Below, in pieces: positions 15,985 through 24,671 of a stretch of 64,000 bases of DNA. The DNA is from Oscillibacter valericigenes (GTDB lineage: Bacteria; Bacillota; Clostridia; Oscillospirales; Oscillospiraceae), in the NCBI RefSeq assembly GCF_016902445.1, contig NZ_JACSNX010000008.1, forward strand, positions 24,789 through 88,788, in the 5' to 3' direction. A program made the translations under genes and the position numbers. The notes under the pieces were generated by a model. That model did no database searches. It saw only the letters and a list, made by a program, of their open reading frames with translations, and was not told the origin of the DNA. Each line of letters opens with the position of its first letter. The first letter of the stretch is position 1.

Positions 15985-16718
15985 GCGAGCAGGAGCTGGT
16001 GCTGTCTGTCCAGCATGTCACCAGCGGCTACCGCGCCGGCGGCGTGTTTCGAAAGGGGCCCTATCAGGAGGTCCTCCACGACGTGACCTTTGACGTGCGC
16101 CATGGGGAGATCCTGGGTCTGGTGGGCGAGTCCGGCACCGGAAAGTCCACCCTGGCCAAGACCATCCTGGGCATCGTGAAGCCGGACCAGGGCCAGGTGA
16201 TCCACTATACGAAACGGCCCCAGATGATCTTCCAGGACCCCTTCAGCGCCCTGAACCCCGCCTACTCGGTGGCGTGGACGCTGGAGGAGCCCCTGCGGAT
16301 CTATGGCAAGTACGACGGGGCGGAGCGGAAGCGCCGTGTCCGGGAGATGCTGGACCGGGTGGGCCTGCCGGAGGAGTGTCTGGCGGCAAAACCGGCGGAG
16401 CTCTCCGGCGGACAGCGGCAGCGGGTGTCCATCGCCGCAGCCCTGATCCAGCGGCCCCGGTTCCTCATTGCCGACGAGCCGGTGTCCGCCCTGGACGTGA
16501 CCATTCAGGCCCAGATCCTGGACCTGCTGCGGGCGCTGCGGCGGGAGCTGGACCTGAGCTACCTCTTCATCTCCCATGATCTGAACGTGGTGTACCAGCT
16601 CTGCGACCGGGTGCTGGTGATGAAGGAGGGCCGTATCATTGAACAGGGCACGGTGGACGACATCTTCGACCACCCGAAAGCGGACTATACCAAGCAGCTG
16701 CTGGCGGCAGCGGAGTGA
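15981..16718 (+). CDS. ABC transporter ATPase (DppF/OppF type)
   Basis: A 245-residue second ATPase. Walker A is [10 protein letters not shown], the signature is [13 protein letters not shown] and Walker B is [12 protein letters not shown], with ISHDLN as the switch. It starts ATGA-overlapped with the DppD stop. Its length is shorter than the usual ~320 residues for DppF because the family's long C-terminal extension is missing; conserved catalytic motifs are all present. Confidence 0.92.
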   Translation: MSEQELVLSVQHVTSGYRAGGVFRKGPYQEVLHDVTFDVRHGEILGLVGESGTGKSTLAKTILGIVKPDQGQVIHYTKRPQMIFQDPFSALNPAYSVAWTLEEPLRIYGKYDGAERKRRVREMLDRVGLPEECLAAKPAELSGGQRQRVSIAAALIQRPRFLIADEPVSALDVTIQAQILDLLRALRRELDLSYLFISHDLNVVYQLCDRVLVMKEGRIIEQGTVDDIFDHPKADYTKQLLAAAE

Positions 16719-16720
16719 GC

Positions 16721-17824
16721 ATGACATTTTTCAAAACCCATCGAAAACTGCATATCTGGCTGCTGGCAGATTTGATGCTGCTGGCGGCCTTCCTGCTGGC
16801 CCGGGGGCACAGGCAGTGGATGAATGCGTGGGAGCGCGTTGTGTCCGCCCCGATCCGGCGGGCTCTGGGCAGCCTGTGCGATCGGCTCTCCTTCTCTGTG
16901 ATGGAGGTGCTGTATGTCCTGGCGGCCGTCCTCGTGCTGGCCTATGTGGTGTGGAGCATCGCGGCGGTGGTCCGGGCCAGGGGACGGCGGAAGCGCCGGG
17001 CCTGCAGCGCGGTTTTGGGGGCGGCCTGTGCCGGACTGAGCATCTGCGCCGCCACCTGCCTGCTGTGGGGGGTGTGCTATTACACGGATACCTTCCAGGA
17101 CCGGTCCGGCATCCGGGCGGAGGAGGTATCGCTCCCGGATCTGACGGCGGTGACCGCGTGGTTCGCGGAAAATCTGGCGGAGACCGCCGATCAGGTGCCC
17201 CGGGATGAGAACGGGCTTTTCGACGTCTCTCTGGATGGCATCTTTGCCGAGAGCACGGATATCTATGAGGGGGCGGAGGACCTGTTCTCCTTCCTGGAAT
17301 TTGAGGACCAGGTGCCCAAGCGGATGTTCTTCTCCAGGTTGATGAGCGCCATGAACTTCACCGGCGTCTACTTTGCCTTCACCGGGGAGTCCAACATCAA
17401 TGTGGACGCCCCCGCCTGCCTGATCCCCTCCACCATCGCCCACGAGCTGTCTCACCAGCGGGGCATCGCCTCGGAGCAGGAGTGCAACTTCCTGGCGGTG
17501 CTGGCCTCCACCACCAGCGGCAGTCCGGTGTACGCCTACTCCGGCTGGCTGATGGGGTACATCCACCTGGGCAATGCCCTGTACCGGGCGGACCCGGAGG
17601 CCTGGCAGGCCATCCGGGACAGTCTGCCGGACACGGTGCGGGCGGATCTGGCATATAACAACGCCTACTGGGCGTCCTTTGAGGGCGCGGCGGCAGACGC
17701 CAGCCAGAAGTTCTACGACACGATCCTGAAGGGGTACGGACAGGCCGACGGCATCCGCTCCTACGGGACGGTGGTGGACCTGCTGGTGGCCTATTACCGG
17801 GACACGGCCCGGACCAACGGATAG
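16721..17824 (+). CDS. DUF3810 membrane metallopeptidase-like protein
   Basis: A 367-residue protein with an N-terminal signal-like helix and two more membrane segments in the first ~120 residues. A soluble domain follows, carrying IAHELSHQRG, i.e. an HExxH zinc motif, then EQECNFLAVL with a downstream Glu that could be the third ligand. This pattern matches the DUF3810 family, which is presumed to be a gluzincin-like peptidase. It starts directly after the DppF stop (an overlapping GTG at 16715 is also possible), so it is co-transcribed with the importer. A role in trimming peptides before or after uptake is inference from this context. Confidence 0.8.
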   Translation: MTFFKTHRKLHIWLLADLMLLAAFLLARGHRQWMNAWERVVSAPIRRALGSLCDRLSFSVMEVLYVLAAVLVLAYVVWSIAAVVRARGRRKRRACSAVLGAACAGLSICAATCLLWGVCYYTDTFQDRSGIRAEEVSLPDLTAVTAWFAENLAETADQVPRDENGLFDVSLDGIFAESTDIYEGAEDLFSFLEFEDQVPKRMFFSRLMSAMNFTGVYFAFTGESNINVDAPACLIPSTIAHELSHQRGIASEQECNFLAVLASTTSGSPVYAYSGWLMGYIHLGNALYRADPEAWQAIRDSLPDTVRADLAYNNAYWASFEGAAADASQKFYDTILKGYGQADGIRSYGTVVDLLVAYYRDTARTNG

Positions 17825-17838
17825 GAGGACTTGTCCAC

Positions 17839-18654
17839 ATGAACATTCTGGTGACACTGGACCGCAATTATCTCCCGCCTCTGCGGGTGATGCTGGGCTC
17901 TCTGCTGCGGAATGATCCCCGTGAGACCTTTGACATCTACACCATCGGAGACGGCCTGCGCCCGGAGGACTGGGCGGGGTTGGAGGCGCTCTGCGCCGGC
18001 CGGGGGCGCATCCACCCGGTGGAGGTGCCGGCGGATCTGTTCGCCGACGCGCCGGTGGCCCGGTACTGGACCCGGGCCATGTACTACCGGCTGCTGGCGG
18101 CGGAGCTGCTGCCCCGGTCTCTGGACCGGGTGCTGTATCTGGACCCGGACATCCTGGTGATCAATCCCGTCCGCGCCCTGTATGACACGGACCTGGAGGG
18201 AGACCTGATGGCCGCCGCCACCCACACGGGCCTGCTGGCTGGCATCACGGACCCGGTGAATCGGCTGCGGCTGGAGAACTACGAGGCGGAGGCCTACTAC
18301 AACTCCGGCGTGCTGCTGATGGACCTGACCGCCATGCGGCGGGAGGTCCGGCCAGCGGACATCTTCGACTACGCCCGGGAGCACGCCGACATCCTGCTGC
18401 TGCCGGACCAGGACGTGCTCAACGGCCTCTACGGCGGGCAGATCCTGGGGGTGGATGACAGCCTGTGGAACTACGACGCCCGGCGGTTCGACCGCTATCT
18501 TCTGGTGAGCCAGGGAGAGAAGGACATGGACTGGGTGATGGACCACACCTCCCTGCTCCACTTCTGCGGCAAGCGCAAGCCCTGGAACCGCAGCTATCAG
18601 GGGCGGTTTTCCGCTCTGTACAAGCACTATCAGCGGCTGGTGGAGCGGCAGTAG
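17839..18654 (+). CDS. Family 8 glycosyltransferase
   Basis: A 271-residue GT-A fold glycosyltransferase of family GT8. It has the N-terminal NILVTLDRNYLPPLRVMLGS nucleotide-binding strand, the metal-binding DPD in RVLYLDPDILVINP, the YYNSGVLLMDL block and the C-terminal HFCGKRKPWNRSYQG, all typical of GT8 galactosyl/glucosyltransferases acting on lipopolysaccharide, glycogenin-like or cell-surface acceptors. It lies 14 bases after the DUF3810 gene and ends the operon. Why a sugar transferase is joined to a peptide importer is not evident from sequence. Confidence 0.9.
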   Translation: MNILVTLDRNYLPPLRVMLGSLLRNDPRETFDIYTIGDGLRPEDWAGLEALCAGRGRIHPVEVPADLFADAPVARYWTRAMYYRLLAAELLPRSLDRVLYLDPDILVINPVRALYDTDLEGDLMAAATHTGLLAGITDPVNRLRLENYEAEAYYNSGVLLMDLTAMRREVRPADIFDYAREHADILLLPDQDVLNGLYGGQILGVDDSLWNYDARRFDRYLLVSQGEKDMDWVMDHTSLLHFCGKRKPWNRSYQGRFSALYKHYQRLVERQ

Positions 18655-18666
18655 TGCGAAAGACAG

Positions 18667-18702
18667 AAAATCCCCGTGCCGGATGCTCCGGCACGGGGAT
18701 TT
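18667..18702. terminator. Bidirectional terminator
   Basis: AAATCCCCGTGCCGGA-TGC-TCCGGCACGGGGATTT between the convergent GT8 and htpG genes, with A/T tails on both sides. Confidence 0.9.
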
Positions 18703-18714
18703 CTCATATCCGGG

Positions 18715-20598
18715 TCACTTCATCAGCTCACATACCAGGTCGGTGTAGCCGGAGGGATCCTCCAGGGGCAGGCCGGCGATCAGCAGGGCCTGGTCGTACA
18801 GCAGCGTGGCGTACTTCCTGGCCTTCTCCGGGTCCGCCGTCACGGCGGCCTCCAGGGCCTGGAAGGCGGGGTGGTCCACATTCAGCTCCAAAATGCGCTC
18901 GGCGCGGATGGCGCTGTCCGGCTGGACCGCCTGGAAGTACTTCTCCATCTCGAAGCTCAGGCCCTCCCCTGCCGTCAGGCACACGGGGTGGGACTTCAGG
19001 CGGGCGCTGGCCTTGACCTCCTTCACCTGGTCCCCCAGGGTCTCCTTCACAAAATCGAAAGCGGCCTTGTGGGCGCCGGCGGCCTCCTCGGCCTTCTTTT
19101 CGGCGCCCTCCTCGATCTCCTGGTCCAGGACGGAGCGGAACTCCTTGTTCTGATAGGTGTGGAGGATCTGGGCGCAGAATTCGTCCACCTCCTCGGTGAA
19201 GTAGAGGATCTCCGTGCCGGACTCCCGCAGGCCCTCGGTCTGGGGCAGCCTGTCGATCTTCTCCAGGCTGTCGCCGGCGGCGTAGTAGATATACTTCTGG
19301 TCCTCCTTCATCCGGGAGACGTACTCCGCCAGGGTGACGGGCTTCTTCTCTGTGGAGGAGTAGAACAGCAGCAGATCCTGCAGCAGGTCCTTGTGGGCGC
19401 CGTACTCCGCCACCACGCCGTACTTGAGCTGCCGGCCGAAGTTCTTCCAGAACTTCTCATAGCCCTCCCGGTCGTCCCTCAGCATCTTGGCGAGCTCGCT
19501 CTTGATCTTCTTCTCCAGGTTGGAGGCGATGACCTTCAGCTGCCGGTCGTGCTGCAGCAGCTCCCGGGAGATGTTCAGGGACAGGTCGGGGGAGTCCACC
19601 ACGCCCCGGACGAACCGGAAGTGCTCCGGCAGCAGGTCGGCGCACTTGTCCATGATGAGCACGCCGTTGGAGTACAGCTGCAGGCCCTTCTCATACTCCT
19701 TGGTGTAGTAGTCGAAGGGTGTGGCGCCGGGGATGAACAGCAGTGCCTTGTAAGTGACGGCGCCCTCGGCGGACACGGCGATGACCTTCTGGGGATCGGC
19801 GTAGTCGTGGAACTTGTCCCGATAGAACTTGTTGTACTCCTCCGGCTTCACGCTGGACTTGCGGCGCTGCCAGATGGGCACCATGGAGTTCAGCGTCTCC
19901 TCTTCCTGATACGTCTCATACTCCGGCTTGTCGTCGGGGCTGCCCTCCTTCCGGCGGGTCTTGGAGACCTCCATCCGGATGGGGAAGCGGATGTAGTCGG
20001 AGTACTTCCGCACCAGCTCCTGGAGCCGCCAGGACTCCAGGAACTCGCTGTATTTCTCGTCGTCGGTGTCCGGCTTGATGTGCATGATGATGTCCGTGCC
20101 CACACTGTCACGCTCACACGCGGTGATGGTGTAGCCGTCGGCCCCGGCGGACTGCCACATCCAGGCGGTGTCGGCGCCGTACTTCTTCGTCACCACGGTG
20201 ATGTGGTCCGCCACCATGAAGGCGGAGTAGAAGCCCACGCCGAACTGGCCGATGACGTCGGTGTCCTTGGCGTCGTCCCCCACCTCCTGCTTGAACCGAT
20301 AGGAGCCGGAGGAGGCGATGACGCCCAGGTTGTTCTCCAGGTCCTCCCTGTCCATGCCGATGCCGTTGTCGCTGACGGTCAGGATCCGTTGTTCCTTGTC
20401 CGCTTTGATCTCGATCTTGAAGTCCTTGCGGCTCATGCCCACGGAATCGTCCGTCAGGGCCTGATAGCACAGCTTGTCACAGGCGTCGCTGGCGTTGGAG
20501 ATGATCTCCCGGAGAAAGATCTCCTTGTGGGTGTAGATGGAGTTGATCATCAGGTCCAGCAGCCGCTTGGACTCCGCCTTGAACTGTTTCTTTGCCAT
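18715..20598 (-). CDS. htpG: Chaperone protein HtpG (Hsp90)
   Basis: A 627-residue Hsp90. The N-terminal ATPase domain shows NSIYTHKEIFLREIISNASD (with the catalytic Glu), DNGIGM and GQFGVGFYSAFMVAD. The middle domain has RGVVDSPDLSLNISRE, and a C-terminal dimerisation domain of normal length follows. It lacks the eukaryotic MEEVD tail, as bacterial proteins do. HtpG is an ATP-driven chaperone in the cytoplasm. It is a single-gene unit with a good -10 (TATACT at 20645-20640) and no visible CIRCE repeat, so heat control, if any, is by another route. Confidence 0.98.
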   Translation of the reverse strand: MAKKQFKAESKRLLDLMINSIYTHKEIFLREIISNASDACDKLCYQALTDDSVGMSRKDFKIEIKADKEQRILTVSDNGIGMDREDLENNLGVIASSGSYRFKQEVGDDAKDTDVIGQFGVGFYSAFMVADHITVVTKKYGADTAWMWQSAGADGYTITACERDSVGTDIIMHIKPDTDDEKYSEFLESWRLQELVRKYSDYIRFPIRMEVSKTRRKEGSPDDKPEYETYQEEETLNSMVPIWQRRKSSVKPEEYNKFYRDKFHDYADPQKVIAVSAEGAVTYKALLFIPGATPFDYYTKEYEKGLQLYSNGVLIMDKCADLLPEHFRFVRGVVDSPDLSLNISRELLQHDRQLKVIASNLEKKIKSELAKMLRDDREGYEKFWKNFGRQLKYGVVAEYGAHKDLLQDLLLFYSSTEKKPVTLAEYVSRMKEDQKYIYYAAGDSLEKIDRLPQTEGLRESGTEILYFTEEVDEFCAQILHTYQNKEFRSVLDQEIEEGAEKKAEEAAGAHKAAFDFVKETLGDQVKEVKASARLKSHPVCLTAGEGLSFEMEKYFQAVQPDSAIRAERILELNVDHPAFQALEAAVTADPEKARKYATLLYDQALLIAGLPLEDPSGYTDLVCELMK

Positions 20599-20698
20599 GA
20601 TACAGCACTTCCTTTGGGTGTTTTTTTACAACGTACACAGTATAGCACTTTGAACAAAACAAATAAATGACCAATTTGTAAATTCCTGCCGGGAAAGG

Positions 20699-20727
20699 TT
20701 GTGCATTCCGCCGCTTGCGTGTAAAAT
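20699..20727 (+). promoter_or_regulatory. Promoter of the zinc-ribbon/GNAT pair
   Basis: TTGTGC and TAAAAT, 17-base spacer. Confidence 0.65.
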
Positions 20728-20784
20728 AGGGAGAAAAAGAACCCGCGCGGTTTCAGACTGCCGGGAAAAAGGAGTCCTCAAAAT

Positions 20785-21213
20785 ATGGGAGTGTTCCAAA
20801 AGATCGGAAACGCGCTGGCACGGTTCATGTACGGCCGCAACGGCGTGGATCAGCTGAGTCTGGTCATCGTGGTGGGGAGCCTGGTGCTGGATCTGATCTC
20901 CATGCTGGTTGCGCCGCACCTGCTTTGGCTGGGCAATGCGCTGTACCTGGTGTCCATCGCCGCCTGGGTCTACGCTCTGTTCCGGATCTTTTCCCGCAAT
21001 CTCACCAAGCGCCGGGGCGAGAACCAGCGGTGGATGAGCTGGATCTGGCGGATGAAGAGCAGCCAGCAGGGAGCCAGGGCCCGCCACGCCGACAAGGCCC
21101 ACAAGTACTTCACCTGCAAGAACTGCAAGACCATCTGCCGGGTGCCGGTGGGCAAGGGTAAGATCATCATCACCTGCCCCAAGTGCGGGGCACAGATCCA
21201 CGCCAAGACCTGA
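20785..21213 (+). CDS. Two-TM protein with C-terminal zinc ribbon
   Basis: A 142-residue protein of unknown function. Residues ~25-75 hold two membrane segments (LSLVIVVGSLVLDLISML, then LYLVSIAAWVYALFRIF). After a basic stretch (KRRGENQRWMSWIWRMK), the last ~35 residues carry CKNCKTIC and CPKCG, a four-cysteine zinc ribbon. Membrane proteins with such a ribbon are common in Clostridia with no assigned role. It lies 10 bases before an acetyltransferase gene and shares its promoter. Confidence 0.75.
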   Translation: MGVFQKIGNALARFMYGRNGVDQLSLVIVVGSLVLDLISMLVAPHLLWLGNALYLVSIAAWVYALFRIFSRNLTKRRGENQRWMSWIWRMKSSQQGARARHADKAHKYFTCKNCKTICRVPVGKGKIIITCPKCGAQIHAKT

Positions 21214-21223
21214 GGGGGCAGTC

Positions 21224-21796
21224 ATGGGATTTCGGTTTGCCGCACCGGCGGACAGTGCCGCCCTGCTGGCGATCTACGGCCAGTATCTGGACACCCCCAC
21301 CACCTTTGAGTGCGTGCTCCCCTCAGAGGAAGAGTTTGCCGGGCGCATCACAGCCTTCGGGGGAACGTACCCCTATCTGGTGTGGGAGGAGGACGGGCGG
21401 ATCAGGGGCTATGCCTACGCCCACCGCCAGGCGGAGCGGGCGGCCTATCAGTGGAACGCGGAGCTGTCCGTCTACCTGGACCGGGACTGCACCGGACGGG
21501 GCGTGGGCCGGCGGCTGTACAGCGCCCTGATGGACATCCTCCGCCTCCAGGGCATCCGCACGGTCTATGGCTGTGTCACCCTGCCAAACGAGAAGAGCGA
21601 GGGGCTCCACCGGACCATGGGGTTCCACAAGCTGGGCACCTATCACAGCGCCGGCTACAAGTGCGGCGCCTGGCACGATGTGGCTTGGTTTGAAAGGCCC
21701 ATCGCACCCTATGACCAGGACCCGGCGCCCATCCGCTCCATCGGAGAGATCCCGGCGGAGACGCTGGCGGAGATCCTGCGGCGGTATGAGGCCTGA
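21224..21796 (+). CDS. GNAT acetyltransferase, phosphinothricin acetyltransferase-like
   Basis: A 190-residue N-acetyltransferase. The order of motifs follows the Pat/YncA group: FRFAAPADSAALLAIYGQYL at the N-terminus, ELSVYLDRDCTGRGVGRRLY as the acetyl-CoA site, then LPNEKSEGLHRTMGFHKLG and the terminal AWHDVAWFER. These enzymes acetylate methionine sulfoximine, phosphinothricin or related amino acids. The ribosome site is GAGGGGGCAG. Second gene of a two-gene unit. Confidence 0.85.
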   Translation: MGFRFAAPADSAALLAIYGQYLDTPTTFECVLPSEEEFAGRITAFGGTYPYLVWEEDGRIRGYAYAHRQAERAAYQWNAELSVYLDRDCTGRGVGRRLYSALMDILRLQGIRTVYGCVTLPNEKSEGLHRTMGFHKLGTYHSAGYKCGAWHDVAWFERPIAPYDQDPAPIRSIGEIPAETLAEILRRYEA

Positions 21797-21803
21797 AAAG
21801 AAA

Positions 21804-21834
21804 AAACACGCGGAGCCAGATGGCTCCGCGTGTT
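21804..21834. terminator. Bidirectional terminator
   Basis: AAACACGCGGAGCC-AGAT-GGCTCCGCGTGTTT with T/A-rich tails between the acetyltransferase gene and ilvE. Confidence 0.88.
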
Positions 21835-21857
21835 TGTGTTTTGGTGGATCCGGGAAA

Positions 21858-22934
21858 TCAGTCCTTGCAGACGGGGACGATCCAGCCCTTGGTGTCGGGG
21901 ATCTTGCCCCACTGGATGCCGGTGAGGGTGTCGTACAGCTTCTGGGTCAGCTCGCCGATCTTGCCGCCGCTGATGAACACCTTGTCGCCCTTCCAGTCCA
22001 GCTCCTTGACCGGGGAGACGACGGCGGCGGTGCCGGTGCCGAAGACCTCCTCCAGCTTGCCGTCGTGGCCGGCCTTCATGATGTCGGCGATGGCCACATG
22101 CTCCTCGCAGACCTCATAGCCCCAGTCGCGCAGCAGCTCGATGATGGAGCGGCGGGTGACGCCGGGCAGCACCGTGCCGGTGCAGGGGGCGGTGTAGATC
22201 TTGCCGTCGATCTTGAACATGATGTTCATGGAGCCGACCTCTTCCACGTACTTCTTCTCCACGCCGTCCAGCCACAGCACCTGGGCGAAGCCCTGCTCCT
22301 CAGCCATCTCGCCGGCCTTGATGGAGGCGGCGTAGTTGCCGCCGCACTTGGTGAAGCCGGTCAGGCCGGGAGCGGCGCGGATATACTCATCTTCCACATA
22401 GATACGGACGGGGTCGATGCCCTCGGCATAGTAGGCGCCGGAGGGTGCGCAGATGATGCAGAACGTGTAGTTCCGGCTGGCGTGGACGCCCATGCCCACG
22501 TCGGTGGCAAAGACGAAGGGGCGGATGTACAGGGAGGCGCCGTCGGTGTGGGGCACCCAGGACTTATCCACCTCCACCAGGGTCTTCACGGCCTGCAGGA
22601 AGTCCTCCACCGGGATCTTGGGGATGCACATCCGGTCAGAGGAGTCCTGGAGACGCTGGGCATTGCACTCGGGACGGAACAGCTGGATGGTATTGTCCGC
22701 AGTCCGATAGGCCTTCAGGCCCTCAAAGATCTCCTGGGCGTAGTGGAAGATGACGCAGGCGGGATCCAGAGAGAAGGACTGATAGGGGACGATGCGGGGA
22801 TCATACCAGCCCTTGCCAGCGGTGTAGTCCATCAGGAACATGTGGTCGGTGAAGATTTTGCCGAAGCCAAGCTTGCTCTCGTCCGCGGGCTTTTCCTTGG
22901 GACTGGTGGTCTTGGTGATTTTGATATCCAGCAT
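21858..22934 (-). CDS. ilvE: Branched-chain amino acid aminotransferase
   Basis: A 358-residue fold-type IV aminotransferase of the long BCAT type. Seen are DYTAGKGWYDPRIVPY, HYAQEIFEGLKAYR, RPFVFATDVGMGV, the PLP region around WLDGVEKKYVEEVGSMN, and a C-terminal GTGTAAVVSPV loop. It transfers the amino group between glutamate and 2-oxoisocaproate, 2-oxoisovalerate or 3-methyl-2-oxovalerate. A T-box leader precedes it, so it is induced when its cognate tRNA is uncharged. The neighbouring 2-oxoacid oxidoreductase operon would use the same oxoacids, suggesting interplay of synthesis and degradation of branched-chain amino acids. Confidence 0.95.
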   Translation of the reverse strand: MLDIKITKTTSPKEKPADESKLGFGKIFTDHMFLMDYTAGKGWYDPRIVPYQSFSLDPACVIFHYAQEIFEGLKAYRTADNTIQLFRPECNAQRLQDSSDRMCIPKIPVEDFLQAVKTLVEVDKSWVPHTDGASLYIRPFVFATDVGMGVHASRNYTFCIICAPSGAYYAEGIDPVRIYVEDEYIRAAPGLTGFTKCGGNYAASIKAGEMAEEQGFAQVLWLDGVEKKYVEEVGSMNIMFKIDGKIYTAPCTGTVLPGVTRRSIIELLRDWGYEVCEEHVAIADIMKAGHDGKLEEVFGTGTAAVVSPVKELDWKGDKVFISGGKIGELTQKLYDTLTGIQWGKIPDTKGWIVPVCKD

Positions 22935-22977
22935 GTTGATCGCTCCTTAAAATGTAGTTTGAAGTTTGGGCGGTAAT

Positions 22978-23256
22978 AAAAAAGACTTTCGCGCACTCCT
23001 GCCGTCAGACAGGAGAGGCGAAAGTCAAACTTCCGTGGTACCACTCTCATTGCCGCCGGAACGGCGGCCTCTCATTGACCCTGGTAACGGGGGGCGGCCG
23101 GTGCGGCGTACTGAGGAGGGCTCCCGTTCCGCGCACTGCTCCCGGGGGAGACCGCAAGACCCATCCCCGCCGCCTTGCACCGTCCGGCGGCTCTCTGCAG
23201 GGGAGAGAGATCTTCGGCATGTCCCGATCTGCGCATGATCGCTCTATTCGTCTATG
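22978..23256 (-). promoter_or_regulatory. T-box leader of ilvE (probable isoleucine specifier)
   Basis: The minus-strand leader has the T-box core TGGTACCACGG (23043-23033), followed by a GC-rich terminator stem (23027-22984) ending in TTTTTTATT. Stem I appears very short: AGAG...CTCT with the loop around 23240-23205. Aligned on the GAAG element seen in the asnB leader of this window, the specifier reads ATC (23211-23209), i.e. isoleucine. The following base is T instead of the usual purine, so the codon call is tentative; the T-box itself is clear. Confidence 0.85.
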
Positions 23257-23262
23257 GATTCT

Positions 23263-23291
23263 TTTATACGCTGATACAGAGACAAAGTCAA
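23263..23291 (-). promoter_or_regulatory. Promoter of the ilvE T-box transcript
   Basis: TTGACT and TATAAA on the minus strand with a 17-base spacer. Confidence 0.8.
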
Positions 23292-23328
23292 CTGTTAAAA
23301 TGCACAGAAAGTCCGGCGGCCTGGAAAA

Positions 23329-23360
23329 AAGGGGCCGGTGAGCACGCTCACCGGCCCCTT
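23329..23360 (-). terminator. Terminator of the 2-oxoacid oxidoreductase operon
   Basis: AAGGGGCCGGTGAGC and GCTCACCGGCCCCTT, a 15-bp perfect stem ending in a run of six T on the minus strand. Confidence 0.92.
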
Positions 23361-23373
23361 CGAGGGACAGGGA

Positions 23374-23910
23374 TCACTCGATGCAGGCCATGCCGCGGTG
23401 GAACGCCTCGATGTTCAGGGGGACGAACTTGGCCTTGGAGCCGGTGAACATCTCCTGGATCATCTTCTCGATGGTCTCCGGCTTCAGGACCTTGGTGCCG
23501 GCCACATAGGCGCCCAGCATCACCATGTTGCTGACCTTAGGGTTGCCCACCTCGTCAGCGATCTGGGAGCAGGGGATGTAATAGGCCTTCAGATCCGGGC
23601 GGGTGACCTTGTCGGTCACCACGTCGCTGTTGACGAAGACGGAACCGCCGGGGACCACGCCGGCCTCAAACTTGGCCAGAGAGGGCTCGTTCAGGGCGAT
23701 CAGCTCCGTGGGATGGGCGAACACGGGGGAGCCCACCGGCTTGTCAGACAGAACGACGGAGCAGTTGGCGGTGCCGCCCCGCATCTCGGGACCGTAGGAG
23801 GGGGCCCAGGTGACATTCAGGCCCTCGGCCATGCCGGCCTCCGCCAGATTCTTGCCGATGGCCAGACCGCCCTGGCCGCCGAAACCGGAAATGATGATCT
23901 CTTTCTTCAT
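23374..23910 (-). CDS. 2-oxoacid:ferredoxin oxidoreductase, gamma subunit
   Basis: A 178-residue gamma subunit. The N-terminal IIISGFGGQGGLAIGKNLAE glycine-rich start and the SYGPEMRGGTANCSVVLS segment are hallmarks of the family. In the complex this domain helps bind CoA and connects the catalytic subunits. It is the last gene of a five-gene operon, one base after the beta gene, and ends just before a strong terminator. Together with the alpha, beta and ferredoxin-like subunits it forms an enzyme that turns a branched-chain 2-oxoacid, CoA and oxidised ferredoxin into acyl-CoA, CO2 and reduced ferredoxin. Confidence 0.92.
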   Translation of the reverse strand: MKKEIIISGFGGQGGLAIGKNLAEAGMAEGLNVTWAPSYGPEMRGGTANCSVVLSDKPVGSPVFAHPTELIALNEPSLAKFEAGVVPGGSVFVNSDVVTDKVTRPDLKAYYIPCSQIADEVGNPKVSNMVMLGAYVAGTKVLKPETIEKMIQEMFTGSKAKFVPLNIEAFHRGMACIE

Positions 23911-23911
23911 C

Positions 23912-24670
23912 TCACTTCACCTCCGCGTTCTCCGGAGCCGTCTCTTTGATGACGCCCAGAGGATAGTACGGGACCATGTTGTCCTTCAGCCACTCGTTGG
24001 CCTTCAGCGGCGTCATGCCCCAGTTGGTGGGACAGGTGGACAGCACCTCGATGAAGGTGAAGCCCTCATTGTTCATCTGCTTCTGGAAGGCCTTCTTGAT
24101 GGCACGCTTGGCCTTGTTGATGTTGGCGATGTCAGTGACGCAGACCCGCTCGGCATAGACACAGCCGTCCAGAGTGGACAGCAGCTCCGCCATGCGGATG
24201 GGCATACCGGCCTGTTCCTTGGTGCGGCCCTCCTGGCAGGTGGTGGCCTTCTGGCCGATCAGGGTGGTGGGGGCCATCTGGCCGCCGGTCATGCCGTAAA
24301 TGGCATTGTTGACGAAGATGGTGGTGAACTTCTCGCCACGCATGGCGGCGTGGACGATCTCCGCCGCGCCGATGGAGGCCAGGTCGCCGTCGCCCTGGTA
24401 TGTAAACACCGCCTGATGGGGATGGGTGCGCTTGATGCCGGTGGCAGCGGCAGGAGCACGGCCGTGAGCGGCCTCCTGCATGTCACAGTTGAAGTACTTG
24501 AAGGCGAAGACGGAGCAGCCGACGGGGCAGACGCCGATGGCGTCGTCCAGCAGGCCCAGCTCCACCAGGGACTCCGCCACCAGCTTGTGGATGATGCCGT
24601 GGTGGCAGCCGGGGCAGTAGTGGAGCTCCGCATCCGTCAGGCCCTTGGATTTCTCATATACGATTGCCAT
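23912..24670 (-). CDS. 2-oxoacid:ferredoxin oxidoreductase, beta (TPP-binding) subunit
   Basis: A 252-residue thiamine-diphosphate-binding beta subunit. CPGCHHGIIHKLVAE at the start is the typical CPGC motif of this group. The TPP-binding segment GDGDLASIGAAEIVHAAMRG (GDGD instead of GDGDG) and INNAIYGMTGGQMAPTT-like region (read NNAIYGMTGGQMAPTT) follow. It catalyses decarboxylation of the oxoacid on TPP. It starts one base after the alpha subunit stop. Confidence 0.93.
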   Translation of the reverse strand: MAIVYEKSKGLTDAELHYCPGCHHGIIHKLVAESLVELGLLDDAIGVCPVGCSVFAFKYFNCDMQEAAHGRAPAAATGIKRTHPHQAVFTYQGDGDLASIGAAEIVHAAMRGEKFTTIFVNNAIYGMTGGQMAPTTLIGQKATTCQEGRTKEQAGMPIRMAELLSTLDGCVYAERVCVTDIANINKAKRAIKKAFQKQMNNEGFTFIEVLSTCPTNWGMTPLKANEWLKDNMVPYYPLGVIKETAPENAEVK

Positions 24671-24671
24671 G

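Noticed and set aside
18676..20670. Open frame of 664 codons opposite htpG
   Set aside because: Shadow of htpG; htpG motifs are complete on the other strand.
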